Below are positions 12,461 to 22,530 of a stretch of 64,000 bases of DNA, one piece after another. A program made the position numbers and the translations under genes. The notes under the pieces were generated by a model that saw nothing but the letters and a program-made list of their open reading frames with translations, had not been told where the DNA came from and searched no databases. Source of the stretch: Coccinella septempunctata (lineage: Eukaryota > Arthropoda > Insecta > Coleoptera > Coccinellidae); assembly GCF_907165205.1 (NCBI RefSeq), contig NC_058191.1, forward strand, positions 22,214,064-22,278,063. Direction: 5' to 3'. Position 1 is the stretch's first letter. Every line of letters begins with the position of its first letter.

Positions 12461-13422
12461 CAGGGTGACAATTTATACACTTGCCAGGCCAATTATGTCG
12501 CGACAAGGATGTTTTCAGAGAAAATGCCGGAACAGGTCAATTGTTATTCGGAGGTGGACATATTTTGAGCAGAATTGTAAGCCGAAAACTCCTCAACCCT
12601 AGGTGTAGAGGCTAGCGCCCCTAGATTCTTAAAAGAGAATAGGGGGTGAGATTTACCTCAATTGAAAGGTCACTTTTCCCTCTACATGAATACTGTGGTT
12701 TGCAAATTTTTATTGATTCCTTGAAGTAGTTACAGGAGGTGGCAATTTGAAAACTTGCCAGGCCAATTATGTCTCGACAAGGATGTTTTCAAAGGAAAAG
12801 CCGGAACAGGTCAATTTTTAAAGGGGGGGGCATATTTTGAGCAAAATTGTAAGCCGAAATCTCCTTAAAGCTAGGTGTAGGGGCTATCACCCCTAAATTC
12901 TTCATAGGGAATAGAGGGTGAGCTAAAGACAATATGTCCCTCTACATAATACTATTGTCTTCCAATTGAGGTATAGCTCACCCTCTATTCCCTGCTGAGA
13001 ATTTAGGGGTGACAACCCCTACACCTAAGATTGAGGAGATTTCGGCTTACAATGTTGCTCATAATATGTCCCCCTCCCTTTAAAAATTGATCTCTTCCGG
13101 CAATTTCTTCGAAAACATCCTTGTCGTGACATAATTGGCCTGGCAAGTTTTCAAATTGTAAGCCCTTGTAACTACTTCAAGGACTCAATAAAAATTTGCA
13201 AACCATTGTATTCATGTAGAGGGTCAAGTGATTTTTCAATTGAGGTATTATAGCTCACCCCCTATTCCCTATTGAGAATTTGGGGGTTGAGGAGATTTCG
13301 GCTTACAATTCTGCTCAAAATATGTCCCCCTCTCTATAAAAATTGACCTGTTCCAGCTTATTTTTTGAAAACATCCTTGTCGAGACCTAATTGGCCTGGC
13401 AAGTTTTCAAATTGTCACCCTG
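12461..13422. mobile_element. Large foldback element with internally duplicated arms
   Basis: A 962-bp element starting CAGGGTGACAATTT and ending with the exact complement, flanked by TA. Each arm of about 480 bp holds two related units of about 270 bp. The motif CTTGCCAGGCCAATTATGTC (or a near match) appears twice forward (12482, 12755) and twice inverted (about 13120-13150 and 13390-13410). No protein is encoded. A transcript would fold into a very long hairpin. Confidence 0.8.
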
Positions 13423-15589
13423 TACAAGTCATATAATTCCTTAGAACGTTTAAATAGTTGAACGAGTGACTTGATGGACCCCAATTTTCCTGTTTTTTCT
13501 TAAATAAATTTCGATTTGGCCTAGATAAGAAGATATAGCCATTTTATGTTTTCATAATGGGCTATGGAAACTTGACACTGAAGTTTAGATATAACCATTT
13601 CAACCTTGGAAATAAGCCACTATATTAGAAGAACAAATAATAAATAAATAACAAATAAATAATTTCATTTTATTTGGTGAACGAAGTTCAATTTGTAATA
13701 AAATAAATGAGTTTCCGCAATTTCGTTGGTGAAAAATGTTTGAATATTTTTCTCTTATTTAAAATTTTTTTCGATAATAATAACGAATTCAGCTTGCAAC
13801 CACCCATATCTATTAGCTCTGATATTAATCTCCAATATGTAGATAAACATATTAAATTATAGTTATTTTTTCATTTCCTACCAGAGTTACCAGATTCAAA
13901 CATAACTCATTATTATTCTTTCATTTTCAATATTTTCATATGAATGAATAAATGATATTTTTTCTTGACGTTCAAATGTTGCAACAACAACAAAATTCTC
14001 TTCAGAATAACAAATATGAAGCTAATGGACGCTATACGCACCGCACATCTGTAATTAAATAATATAATGCTCTATGAATATTAAATACTCGAAAACGACG
14101 CATTATTATGCGAGAAAATATGAAGAATTACTTTTATAAGTGGTCAAATACTTATTAGTGAGCGTTCCACTTACATTCAAGAGTTGGTTTGTTTGAATTT
14201 TTGATATTTTTATGGTACGTGGCGAATGAAGAATCTGAGTGATGTGGGTGAAACCTTGTGTTTGGTCAAGATTCATCACATCAATGAAAAACTATATTAT
14301 ATTCGATTAAATCGTTCGTGCAACTTTTTTTATGAATAATAGATCAAGAGTCGGATAATCAGTACAGAAGCACTTACAGGAGCAGTTGAACAGGAGTTTC
14401 AAAAATCCTCAGTTTACTATCAATTAATTGAAAGGCAAAGCAATGAAAACTAACGGAGAAATAATACGATCGTCTAGTTGAAATATGATCTTGTTCAGTG
14501 AAAAATCGTTTGAACACACCCTTAATACTTACACTTCCCCAGATCTTAAATTCCACCAGTGTTCACATACGTTCAACTGAACGTTTTCCTTTCCGAATAT
14601 AGAATATTATTGGGATAGGACTTATTTGAAGAGGCTTTTGTCAAGATCAGATTTGAAGACGTTTTGCATACAGAATCTGAAGAAATTTGCCAATCCGGCA
14701 ATATTTATAATATCACAAGTATGATGTTATCTCAATAATTTTGGCATATTTTTTTCGTAGTAAAATTGTATCGGTTTTTACTGATATCTTGAGAATTTTA
14801 TCATCTCACTGTACCGCCGCGCCGACTTGATATTTGAGTTAATTCTGATGTTACTTCAAGCATTCAAACCCCGCCCCCCCCAAATTATATAGGTAGGTAT
14901 ACATAATATCATTTTCAAAAAGTCTCACTTTATATGTCAAAATCAGAAAAATTTCATTTAAAACTTCCCCCCGAAACTCAACCCTGGCTACGCCCATGGC
15001 ATGTTATAGTGCAACAGACGCAGCAGTCACATTCTGCAGCCACTGCTTGAATCCGACACATTACCTAATCCATACCTTTAGCGTTTGTTGGATCTTAATC
15101 TGGAAATTAAGTATACCAGAAGTTTCGAGTTTTCGATTTTTAAGGCCTAAACGTGAGTTTTCTTTGAGACGACTGTCCTCCAATGACGGCCATGAAGCAC
15201 TACTTGTGTGCTTCACAGGACTATCGTTATAGAGGACATCAGTGATAATGATCTCGAGGGGAACGCACCTTAAGAGGGTATTGCAACCCACACCCCATGA
15301 AATTTTAAATTTTTCTCCCGCTGCAGTCTTCCTATCGATACGTGATTTTCAAGGATATAGTTCATGATACATGAATTTAATATGATTGGCAAGGCCAATC
15401 GGAAAGGTGAAAGAAAATTATTTTCCACATTTCTCCGGAGAAAATAATAAATTAGGCACCGATACCTCATTGATTTCAAGCGTTTTCCAACCATCAAATA
15501 AAAATGAACAGTAAAAGCAGCAGAACGAATCGAAAGTGAAATTCTCTTTTTATGTATTGTGTGTAGTACCTAAACCTCTTGGTAAGTAC
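13423..15589. other. Repeat-rich intergenic sequence
   Basis: Segments at about 13520-13570 and 14150-14250 resemble 61500-61560 and 61730-61840, so part of this belongs to a dispersed repeat family. Around 15010-15050 the sequence AGTCACATTCTGCAGCC recurs near 4232. I see no gene. Confidence 0.5.
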
Positions 15590-16120
15590 GCCAGAAAGCC
15601 TTCAAACAGATAGCAGCCTGGAGAATGAAACTCTAGAACAGGTCGAGCAGTTCAAATATTATGCTTGGGAAGCTTCATAAACACTAGGGCTAACCTAGAC
15701 ACGGAAATACACAACCGTATCAATTCGGCATCGCAGGCATTCTGGAGGCTAAAGGACAGAGTATTTCAAAATCACGACCTCAATCTGAAGACCAAAGCTG
15801 TTTACAAAGCAGTGGTCCTCCCAACGCTTCTTTACGGAAGCGAAAGCTGAATAACGCCCTACAGGCGACATATTAAACAACTCGAACAAACGCAACAACG
15901 TCATCTAAGACAGATAATGCAAAGATCATAGAGCTGATCTCACTCTATAATCTTTGAGATAATGCACATCAGATGGTTCCACAGTCACAGGAGGGCACAC
16001 AGACGCAATTGGCCCTAAGAAATTGTAAGTCTATTCGCACCTTAATTTTTTTTCTTTTTTCTTTTTTTGTCTTTTTGTAGATTTATTTCCGGTTACGGGA
16101 TACAGCAATGAATAAATGAA
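15590..16120 (+). mobile_element. 5'-truncated non-LTR retrotransposon, copy A
   Basis: This is the carboxy-terminal part of an endonuclease/reverse-transcriptase ORF: SFINTRANLDTEIHNRINSA, then AFWRLKDRVFQNHDLNLKTK and LPTLLYGSES. The same peptide occurs in copy C on the minus strand at 30.4-30.7 kb. Its 3' end (TACGGGATACAGCAATGAAT) matches the ends of copies B and C. Stops break the frame. A 37-bp palindrome with an 8-bp duplication has been inserted in it at 15920. Confidence 0.75.
15912..15964. mobile_element. Palindromic excision footprint, target duplication AGATAATG
   Basis: The element at 15920-15956 (37 bp) begins CAAAGATCATAGAG and ends CTCTATAATCTTTG. It is flanked by AGATAATG at 15912-15919 and 15957-15964. 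It sits inside retrotransposon copy A; the paralogous copy C keeps an uninterrupted site (AAATAATG on the minus strand, 30349-30356). The ends match those of the P-like element at 36724-38177. Confidence 0.8.
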
Positions 16121-16740
16121 ACCTCTTGATTATTTCTTCAACCAGTAAAAATTTGCACGTTCTTGCAACATCTATTATAGCTAAATAATTTTCCGTTCTG
16201 GTATTGTGCACAGGGAATCTGAAAAACACGTAGAAGGTTTCCTTCAACCGCATATAAAAAGTCACCTAAAATGATATTCCATGGACACCTTTAATGCAAG
16301 CGGAACAGAAGGATGAGGTCAAAGTGTCGGTTATCCGATCAGTCGTATTTATTTCCTAATTAGCGCAATCTCCAAACCTTCTGTCTGCTTTCAAATAATG
16401 CAATGACGCAAATCGTCGTTGTTGGATGTCAAACGGCACGCAAGAATTATCATTGTTTCCCTGATGGGATTCATTTTATTTTTTGTTGGTGGATAATGGA
16501 AAATACAAATACGAATGCACAGTGTTCATACCTAGAATTGATGAAAGAACAAATGGAAAACGTTTTTCATTCCAAGTGATTCGATTTCTACACTTAAATG
16601 TTGTAATCTGTAGGCACCTGTTTTTATTGAGATTTCCAAGAGAGACGCTTATGAAAGTTATCGAATTTTAAAATGAAAATGATTTGGATATCATAATTAA
16701 TTCATAATAGATCACGTCCTTAATTAATAGATATGGGGAT

Positions 16741-18336
16741 TTTACGGGAACGAGAACAAATCAAAATGTTAACAAAACGTTATTTAAAAGTCGACGTTTC
16801 GTCAGACTTCATATCAGGACTCTAAAGAAGATATAAAGTTGTATATTCTCTTCCTATATCTTCATGTATTGCACTGATTTTATGTATATGATAGGTGTGA
16901 ACATAAACTTAAGATTAGCCAGCTAAACTTAGGTTTAGCTTTGGGTATTTGCTAATGGCTAAAAATGTAGAACGCTTAAGGGGCGAAAATTTTCGGCAAT
17001 TAAGAGAATGTAAAGAAATAGTAATACGAGTATAATCAAACTATTAATGCAATGCATTTTTTGTATGAATTTCACATATTTCAATAGCAGAAAAGCATTC
17101 TGTTAAGCAGTTGAGAAATTGGAGAATGAACATAACTGTGTCTCAACGAATTCTTATTGACGAATCTAAAAATCTAAACGCTTGATGACAAAATTCATGA
17201 CATACTATTTTGAGTGTGAGGGAAAACTGTAGTGTTAATGAATATTTTTCATCTTGTTATTATTCATAATTTGAGGGAAATTGAATGAGCAGAAGGAGAT
17301 AATGAAGACAAGAATGATGCCGCAAACTTCTTCATCAAAATACCAAAGGTTAAATTCTAGAAAAATATAAGTAGGAGTACCCAATCTTGTTTGTAGTTAA
17401 CCGGACTATTTGGCTCAAAGATTATAGAGTTAACTCTATAATCTTTGATTTGGCTGATAAGCTTTACGATGAATGCACTTGTATCCCCTGGGATGATTCA
17501 TCAAGGGTGGCGACAGGCCATATTTTGGAACCCGTATGTTCAATGACTCGTGAAGAAATTTAACAAAATCTGCTAGAGAAAGTGTTTTCAACTATGTTCA
17601 TGTTCATAGTTTTTTTTTTGTTCTTTTTTGCGAAAGAATTGGTTGGAAAGAAATTGCAACGTTAGGAACTATAGTTCCTATTTCGTAATTTTTCCATAAA
17701 CCCAATTATTGAATGGTAGGGAAAATATACTTTTGCTTACGGAAAAAAATTTCTATGTCTAATATCTCATTTTTTGTGAGGTCATATTATGGTTTTTCAC
17801 AAATTAGGCTCGGTTTGAAGAGCATTAATGTCCTAAACAGATGAAAATAACTCGTTAAATGTTGAATTCAAAATCCATGGGAGTTATGTAATACAACCCT
17901 AATACATTCGATGCTCTTTTGCATATTTCAATTCTAAAAATTTAAACAAAAAAGTGGCCGTGTGCGTTCGTCCTCTCCCATCCGACCATTCATGGGACAT
18001 CACCTCTCCGCGTGTCCATCGAATACATTTTTAGCCGTTCCGTTTTGGGTAATGTGCACATTAGCCGGCTAAAGATGAAATGCCCTGACGCAGTTGAATA
18101 TTTTATCGAACTTTAGCCGATCCTCGAATATAAACCAAAGCCGGCTAATCTTAAGTTTATGCTCACACCTATCTTTAGCCGTAACATATACATCTAATTT
18201 TCACGATATTTATTCAGGGTAAGTCTGCTGAATCTGTGATATTTCTTGTTCTAGTCTGACTTTACTTTATGTCTCCTTTTAAGTATGAAAATACAGACGA
18301 AACGTCAACGTTTTGATTTGTCCTCGTTCCCGTGAA
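16741..18336. mobile_element. Foldback element of about 1.6 kb
   Basis: The outer ends are inverted copies around ACGGGAACGAG…ACAAATCAAAA (16744; complement at about 18310-18335). An inner pair, GAACATAAACTTAAGATTAG near 16900 and its complement near 18145, is also inverted. No transposase can be read. It contains the small palindrome at 17416. The boundaries and class are uncertain. Confidence 0.5.
17408..17455. mobile_element. Perfect 32-bp palindromic footprint, target duplication ATTTGGCT
   Basis: 17416-17447 is a perfect palindrome made of CAAAGATTATAGAGTT followed directly by its own complement. ATTTGGCT flanks it exactly on both sides. Each half equals the first 15-16 bases of the terminal repeat of the P-like element at 36724-38177. 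Confidence 0.8.
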
Positions 18337-18835
18337 AATTAATATTCTTTAAGCGATTCGAAAAACCTATTGAATTTTAAAGGTTGATATTCAATGCTTG
18401 AACGTAATACTTGGCTTCTACTTCTACAAAAATTTTTTTTTTCATCTTCAAAATTTTATAAAATTATTGAGTTTCATCGTTTCGAATTTTGTGAGTATGT
18501 ATGGGCAAGAAATTTTCCCTGAACATTTTTCATGTCTAAAACTATAAAAAAGAGCAATGAAAAAATTTTTTTAATATTTTTTATCGTATAGCTTTCATAT
18601 TGAAGTTCCCATAAAATGGTAATTCAAAAAAAAATATAAAAATATGTTTCCTACCGGCTGTTGGAAAATTAACAAAAATACAGTCGTTTTTCGCTATTGG
18701 AATCGATGATGAAACACTATAATTTGAATCCAAAATGGTATATGTAAGTAAGTTGAATGTGGACGATCTTGAATCTGAAACAGGAAACGAGTTTAGACGC
18801 ATATCCATTCATTTTTGTAAAAGCACTCGGCTGCC

Positions 18836-19603
18836 CAGTGCCGGTTTATCCACTGGCCGCTTGGGGCGGGAGCCCAGGGGCCCGGAGCAGAGAGGGGCCC
18901 AAAAGGACCTAGGTCTAACAAAAATTTCATTACTTCGATAGCTGACAATTTTTTCAAATAATAATTTGCATATCCCACATCTACGCCTTTGCGTACAACA
19001 AGAATGCTTAGCTCAGTTTTTTTTTTAATTTTACATATTCCAGGAAATAAGAGGTACAGTCAAACGACATAAGTTGTATAGAAGAGAACCGTGTGGAATA
19101 GAAAAAATTTCAACGGAATAAATGGTATACGTACAACCAAGCCCAATTAAGGAGAAATTTTTATTTCCAAAATCAAAAAGTGCTGGGCCAACTTCACAAA
19201 CATTGAAGAATGCCGGACAAATGAAAATTTTTTTGGACGGCGAAGAGCTAGTAGTGAAAAAAGGTATTTATCCTCCTTAGGTATTATAATATTCCGGCTT
19301 CCGACATATACTATATTTCTAGGCTTGAATAAGTAAGAAATATTAATCGTGCTCAGAGAACAAGTATATGATTTGTTTCTTGTGATATACATATATATAC
19401 CTATTTCAGAATTTTCAATTTTTCATTTATTTTCCATAAAAATGCTATTTCTTCTCATATATTTATTTTTACATTCAAATCTGAACATAAAAATATATTG
19501 GTTTATTTTTGTTGATATGTTCGCATTCAAGAGATTCGTCAATGCCAAAGGGGCCCGTAGATCTCCTGCGCCCAGGGCCCGAAAGAACCTTAAACCCGCA
19601 CTG
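18836..19603. mobile_element. hAT-like non-autonomous element
   Basis: The inverted ends begin CAGTGCCGGTTTA on the left and CAGTGCGGGTTTA as complement on the right, with GGGCCC-rich blocks just inside both. The 8-bp flanks are CGGCTGCC and CGGTTGGC (6 of 8 identical), as expected for an old hAT target duplication. No coding capacity. Confidence 0.65.
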
Positions 19604-19915
19604 CGGTTGGCCATGGAAATTTGAGGCATTCCACTCTGTATAGGAACAAGAAAAAATAACTGAAATATATGCTTTCCTCGATGATTGACGAGTGGTCTGT
19701 GGTTACAAAAATCGAAGCCAAGCACGAAGGACCTAGTAAGTTTGTTAGATCAAAGACCCCTTTGGTCAGATCTTGAAACAACGTAGTAATTAAACGAGCT
19801 GAATATTAATAAGTTTTGAATCTGTAATGGGAGTATTTACCACCACCCAGATGAGTATCGAAATTCATTCGATCTGTGGTCACGCAATGGAGTGCGTTAT
19901 TAAATTAGACCTAAT

Positions 19916-20167
19916 CATAGACATAGAGACATCGACTGTGCCTTTCCTTTCTATCTATGCATGAAATACGGTCAAAAAAAGTGACAGACAGAAACTGAAC
20001 TCCGGGCATGCTAATTGTCTTTTTCTAGAATTTTGATTGGTCCGCACTCACCTCTATGTGAACACAAAAGAGACAGATAATGGCCCGACGATCATTTCTG
20101 TCTTTCTATAAAATAACCAATTTCATGCTTGCGTTGGAGTTGTTCAGTCCATGTCTCTATGTCTATG
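19916..20167. mobile_element. MITE with perfect 8-bp target duplication
   Basis: A 252-bp element with about 23-bp inverted ends starting CATAGACATAGAGACAT (one mismatch), flanked by GACCTAAT on both sides (19908-19915, 20168-20175). The size of the duplication fits hAT or P superfamily. The flank continues AATATATT and then ATTAGGTC, the inverse of the target, so the insertion went into a palindromic target. Confidence 0.8.
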
Positions 20168-20212
20168 GACCTAATAATATATTATTAGGTCTACGAACTA
20201 TTTTCAAAATAT

Positions 20213-21157
20213 AGGGTGTCTGTAAACAAATGCGAAGGACTTTAGGAGATGATTCCTCGATGAAAATAAGCAGGGGTAGTTCCTATAAATTTTTTTCAAA
20301 ATCGACCTCCCTTCCGTTCCTTTTTGTTTGTTTTTAATCATTTTTACGAGTTCTAAAAACACTGTGTCATAAAACTATACATACTATAAAGCAGTATGTA
20401 GATGTTATACTCACACAATTTTTTTAGATCTCATAACTTCATTATTAGGGGTTGAAAATAACAACATCTTATGAGTTTCCTCAAAAATTGTTTTCATGGG
20501 ATAGATTTTCGAAAAATAAAATTCTCTTATGATTTCCCATTCAATTCTGAAGAATAAAGGTCTGTGGCAAAATTTCGATACAGTTGATACTTTTCTCGGA
20601 ATAAATAAAAACTTACAAGCAGTATACTAAGGTCTATTATGCATGTATTTTAGACGGAGGTAGTGATTCTATGGAACACTTATACGATGAAATGGTATGA
20701 ACAATGATCAGAACTCCCTAGGAGAAGTTTTTATTTATTCCGAGAAAAGTATCGGCTGTATCGAAATTTTGCAAGAGCAAAATATTTTTTTCTCCAGAAT
20801 TGAATGGAAAACCATAAGAGAATTTATTTTTCGAAAATCTATCCCACGAAAACAATTTTTGAAGGAAAATCATAAGGGGTTGTTATTTTCAACCCCTAGT
20901 AATAAAGTTATGAGATCTGAAAAACTTGTGTGAGTTAAATCTACTTAGTGCTTCATATTATGTATAGTTTTATGACTTGGTGTTTTTTATAACCCGTAAA
21001 AAAATTAAAAACTGTCAACTAGTCATCGCCTTCCAAAGGCTGTATCAATACTAGGAAGGGAGGTGGATTTCGAAAAAAATTTATAGGAACTACCCCTGCT
21101 TATTTTCATCGCGGAATCATCTCCTAAAGTCTTTCGCATTTGTTTACAGACACCCTG
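20213..21157. mobile_element. Long foldback element (about 945 bp)
   Basis: The ends AGGGTGTCTGTAAACAAATG and its complement (GACACCC at the right) face each other, and the arms stay complementary for several hundred bases (for example GGGGTAGTTCCTATAAATTT near 20273 and its complement near 21080). TA occurs at both flanks. The short frame at 20697-20933 is part of an arm, not a gene. Confidence 0.75.
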
Positions 21158-21192
21158 TATATTCTGTGGGACGTCACTAGTTCTTCGGCAGA

Positions 21193-21429
21193 ATGAATAG
21201 TTTTGGAATCTTCACATCGCGATATGATGACAAGCGATTTGCGGTTCGACCTACGGCAAAATCTGCTGTCAATATTTACGAAATATTATCAAAGGCAAAA
21301 CAGAAAGTAACTAACAAACGAGAGGATTTCCAAAGTGGTTTTGAACCTACATTGTATTGTAGGTTTCCCTTTATACCTGGATTGTCACATAAGATAACGA
21401 GAATTTTCAAAAAGATTAACAGTAGTTAA
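21193..21429 (+). pseudogene. Unidentified short reading frame, possibly Penelope-like element tail
   Basis: A 78-residue frame ends CRFPFIPGLSHKITRIFKKI and a stop. The P(F/Y)(I/V).GLS.KI.RI…K pattern recalls the linker after the reverse transcriptase domain of Penelope-like or other non-LTR elements. The upstream half is not recognised. It starts just after the foldback element. I give this as a weak suggestion only. Confidence 0.3.
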
Positions 21430-21878
21430 CCTTTTCGAAAACTTATAAGAGTAGGGGACAATGGGGTAATTGCGGACGCGGGGTAAAAGCGGACACAGGA
21501 ATATCTACTAGATCCTTCTACATGCGCTCAGTTATCATGACCAAGTAATCTAGTTTCAATCATCTTTAGTGCGAAGAAAAACAGTTGTAATGAATCCCAG
21601 TTTTCTGAGGAAAATTGGAGTTCATTTTAGTGCATTTCTTTCATTTCATATTTCCGCCTTTGAAAATATTTAATTCTCAAATATTCAGTACATTCATTCC
21701 GATAGGCAGAGTAAATGTAAAAAACCGTTTATCTGTGTTTAACGTTGTTTTTCTTGCGTGCCGTTGAAGATTTCGACGTTTTTCTGATGTTGATATGCGA
21801 TAAACCGGAGCTGACGACGTTTTTCATTCTTGTCGCATTCTGGAATTTTCAGATTTTTAGCGTGTGGGGGGATTTGCC

Positions 21879-21886
21879 TATAAAAG
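21879..21886 (+). promoter_or_regulatory. TATA box with downstream initiator
   Basis: TATAAAAG lies about 28-30 bases before TCACTTT at 21907, the spacing of arthropod TATA/Inr promoters. A second initiator-like TTCAGTC is at about 21934. The resulting transcript would carry the three tandem hairpins about 355 bases downstream. Confidence 0.4.
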
Positions 21887-22263
21887 CAGATTTTCCCCCG
21901 CGACGGTCACTTTTGACTTTTGATTCTCTGTTACTTCAGTCGCTTTTGCTTTTTCTGCTCTTTTACTTCAGTCTCTTTAGTTAGTTTACGCTCCGTGCTT
22001 TCTGCGATTCGAAGTTAATTGTGTGCCCGACAAGCCGTTCAATAATTTTAAGAATAATTTTGTGTTGCTAGTATCAGTGCTATTATAGGAATTAATTTTT
22101 AATTTTTCATTTGTTTTCCGCGAGTGCCTGAAATAAAGGAGGTAGGTCCCCGTCTTTACCGTTCAGTTTCTTAATTAGACCTACACCGGTTACTTCTTTG
22201 ACACTGCTGTACTGTATCGCTTTCTGTTATATTTTATCGTTCTTTACCCTGTTTCGCGAGTCT

Positions 22264-22323
22264 GACTTTTCCCTTCGCTATCAGTCATGGCGCGTAAGCC
22301 CTTGGGGTACTGAAGGGAAAGTC
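22264..22323 (+). ncRNA. Structured hairpin, unit 1 of 3
   Basis: The arms 22264-22276 and 22312-22323 pair over 12 bp with one bulged T (GACTTT(T)CCCTTC with GAAGGGAAAGTC). The core 22279-22309 begins TATCAGTCATGG and ends CCCTTGGGGTA. Within the core TATC can pair with GGTA, and GG-C-GC pairs with GC-CC around a GTAA loop. A tiny ORF (MARKPLGY) also fits. Confidence 0.6.
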
Positions 22324-22370
22324 CCGGCCACCCCCTGTCCGTGTTCCGCGTCATAAGTGTTGAATCCGAA

Positions 22371-22427
22371 ATCTCTTCTTTTCTATCAGTCATGGCGCGT
22401 AAGCCCTTGGGGTAGAGAATAAGAGAT
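22371..22427 (+). ncRNA. Structured hairpin, unit 2 of 3
   Basis: The arms 22371-22383 (ATCTCTTCTTTTC) and 22415-22427 (GAGAATAAGAGAT) pair at 12 of 13 positions, counting one G-U pair. The stem sequence is unrelated to unit 1, whereas the 31-base core at 22384-22414 is identical to that of unit 1. Confidence 0.6.
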
Positions 22428-22468
22428 ACCGCTCGTCGTCAGTGAAATCCCGTAGTTGCGCTAAAAAT

Positions 22469-22530
22469 AGACCTTTTCTTCGGTATCAGTCATGGAGCGT
22501 TATAGCCCTTGGGGTAGCAAATAAAAGTCT
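22469..22530 (+). ncRNA. Structured hairpin, unit 3 of 3
   Basis: The arms 22469-22482 (AGACCTTTTCTTCG) and 22518-22530 (CAAATAAAAGTCT) pair over about 11 positions with a bulge and two mismatches. The core 22484-22516 is two bases longer: GGAGCG TTATA GCCC replaces GGCGCGTAAGCCC, keeping GG-N-GC paired with GC-CC but shifting any peptide frame. Confidence 0.55.

Noticed and set aside
19423..19725. 100-residue minus-strand frame
   Set aside because: It runs through the inverted end of the hAT-like element at 18836-19603, so it is a shadow.
22264..22530. Hammerhead, HDV-like or other known ribozyme in the tandem hairpins
   Set aside because: The hammerhead core (CTGATGA with GAAA) is absent, and I could not fit the core to HDV-like or twister layouts from memory.
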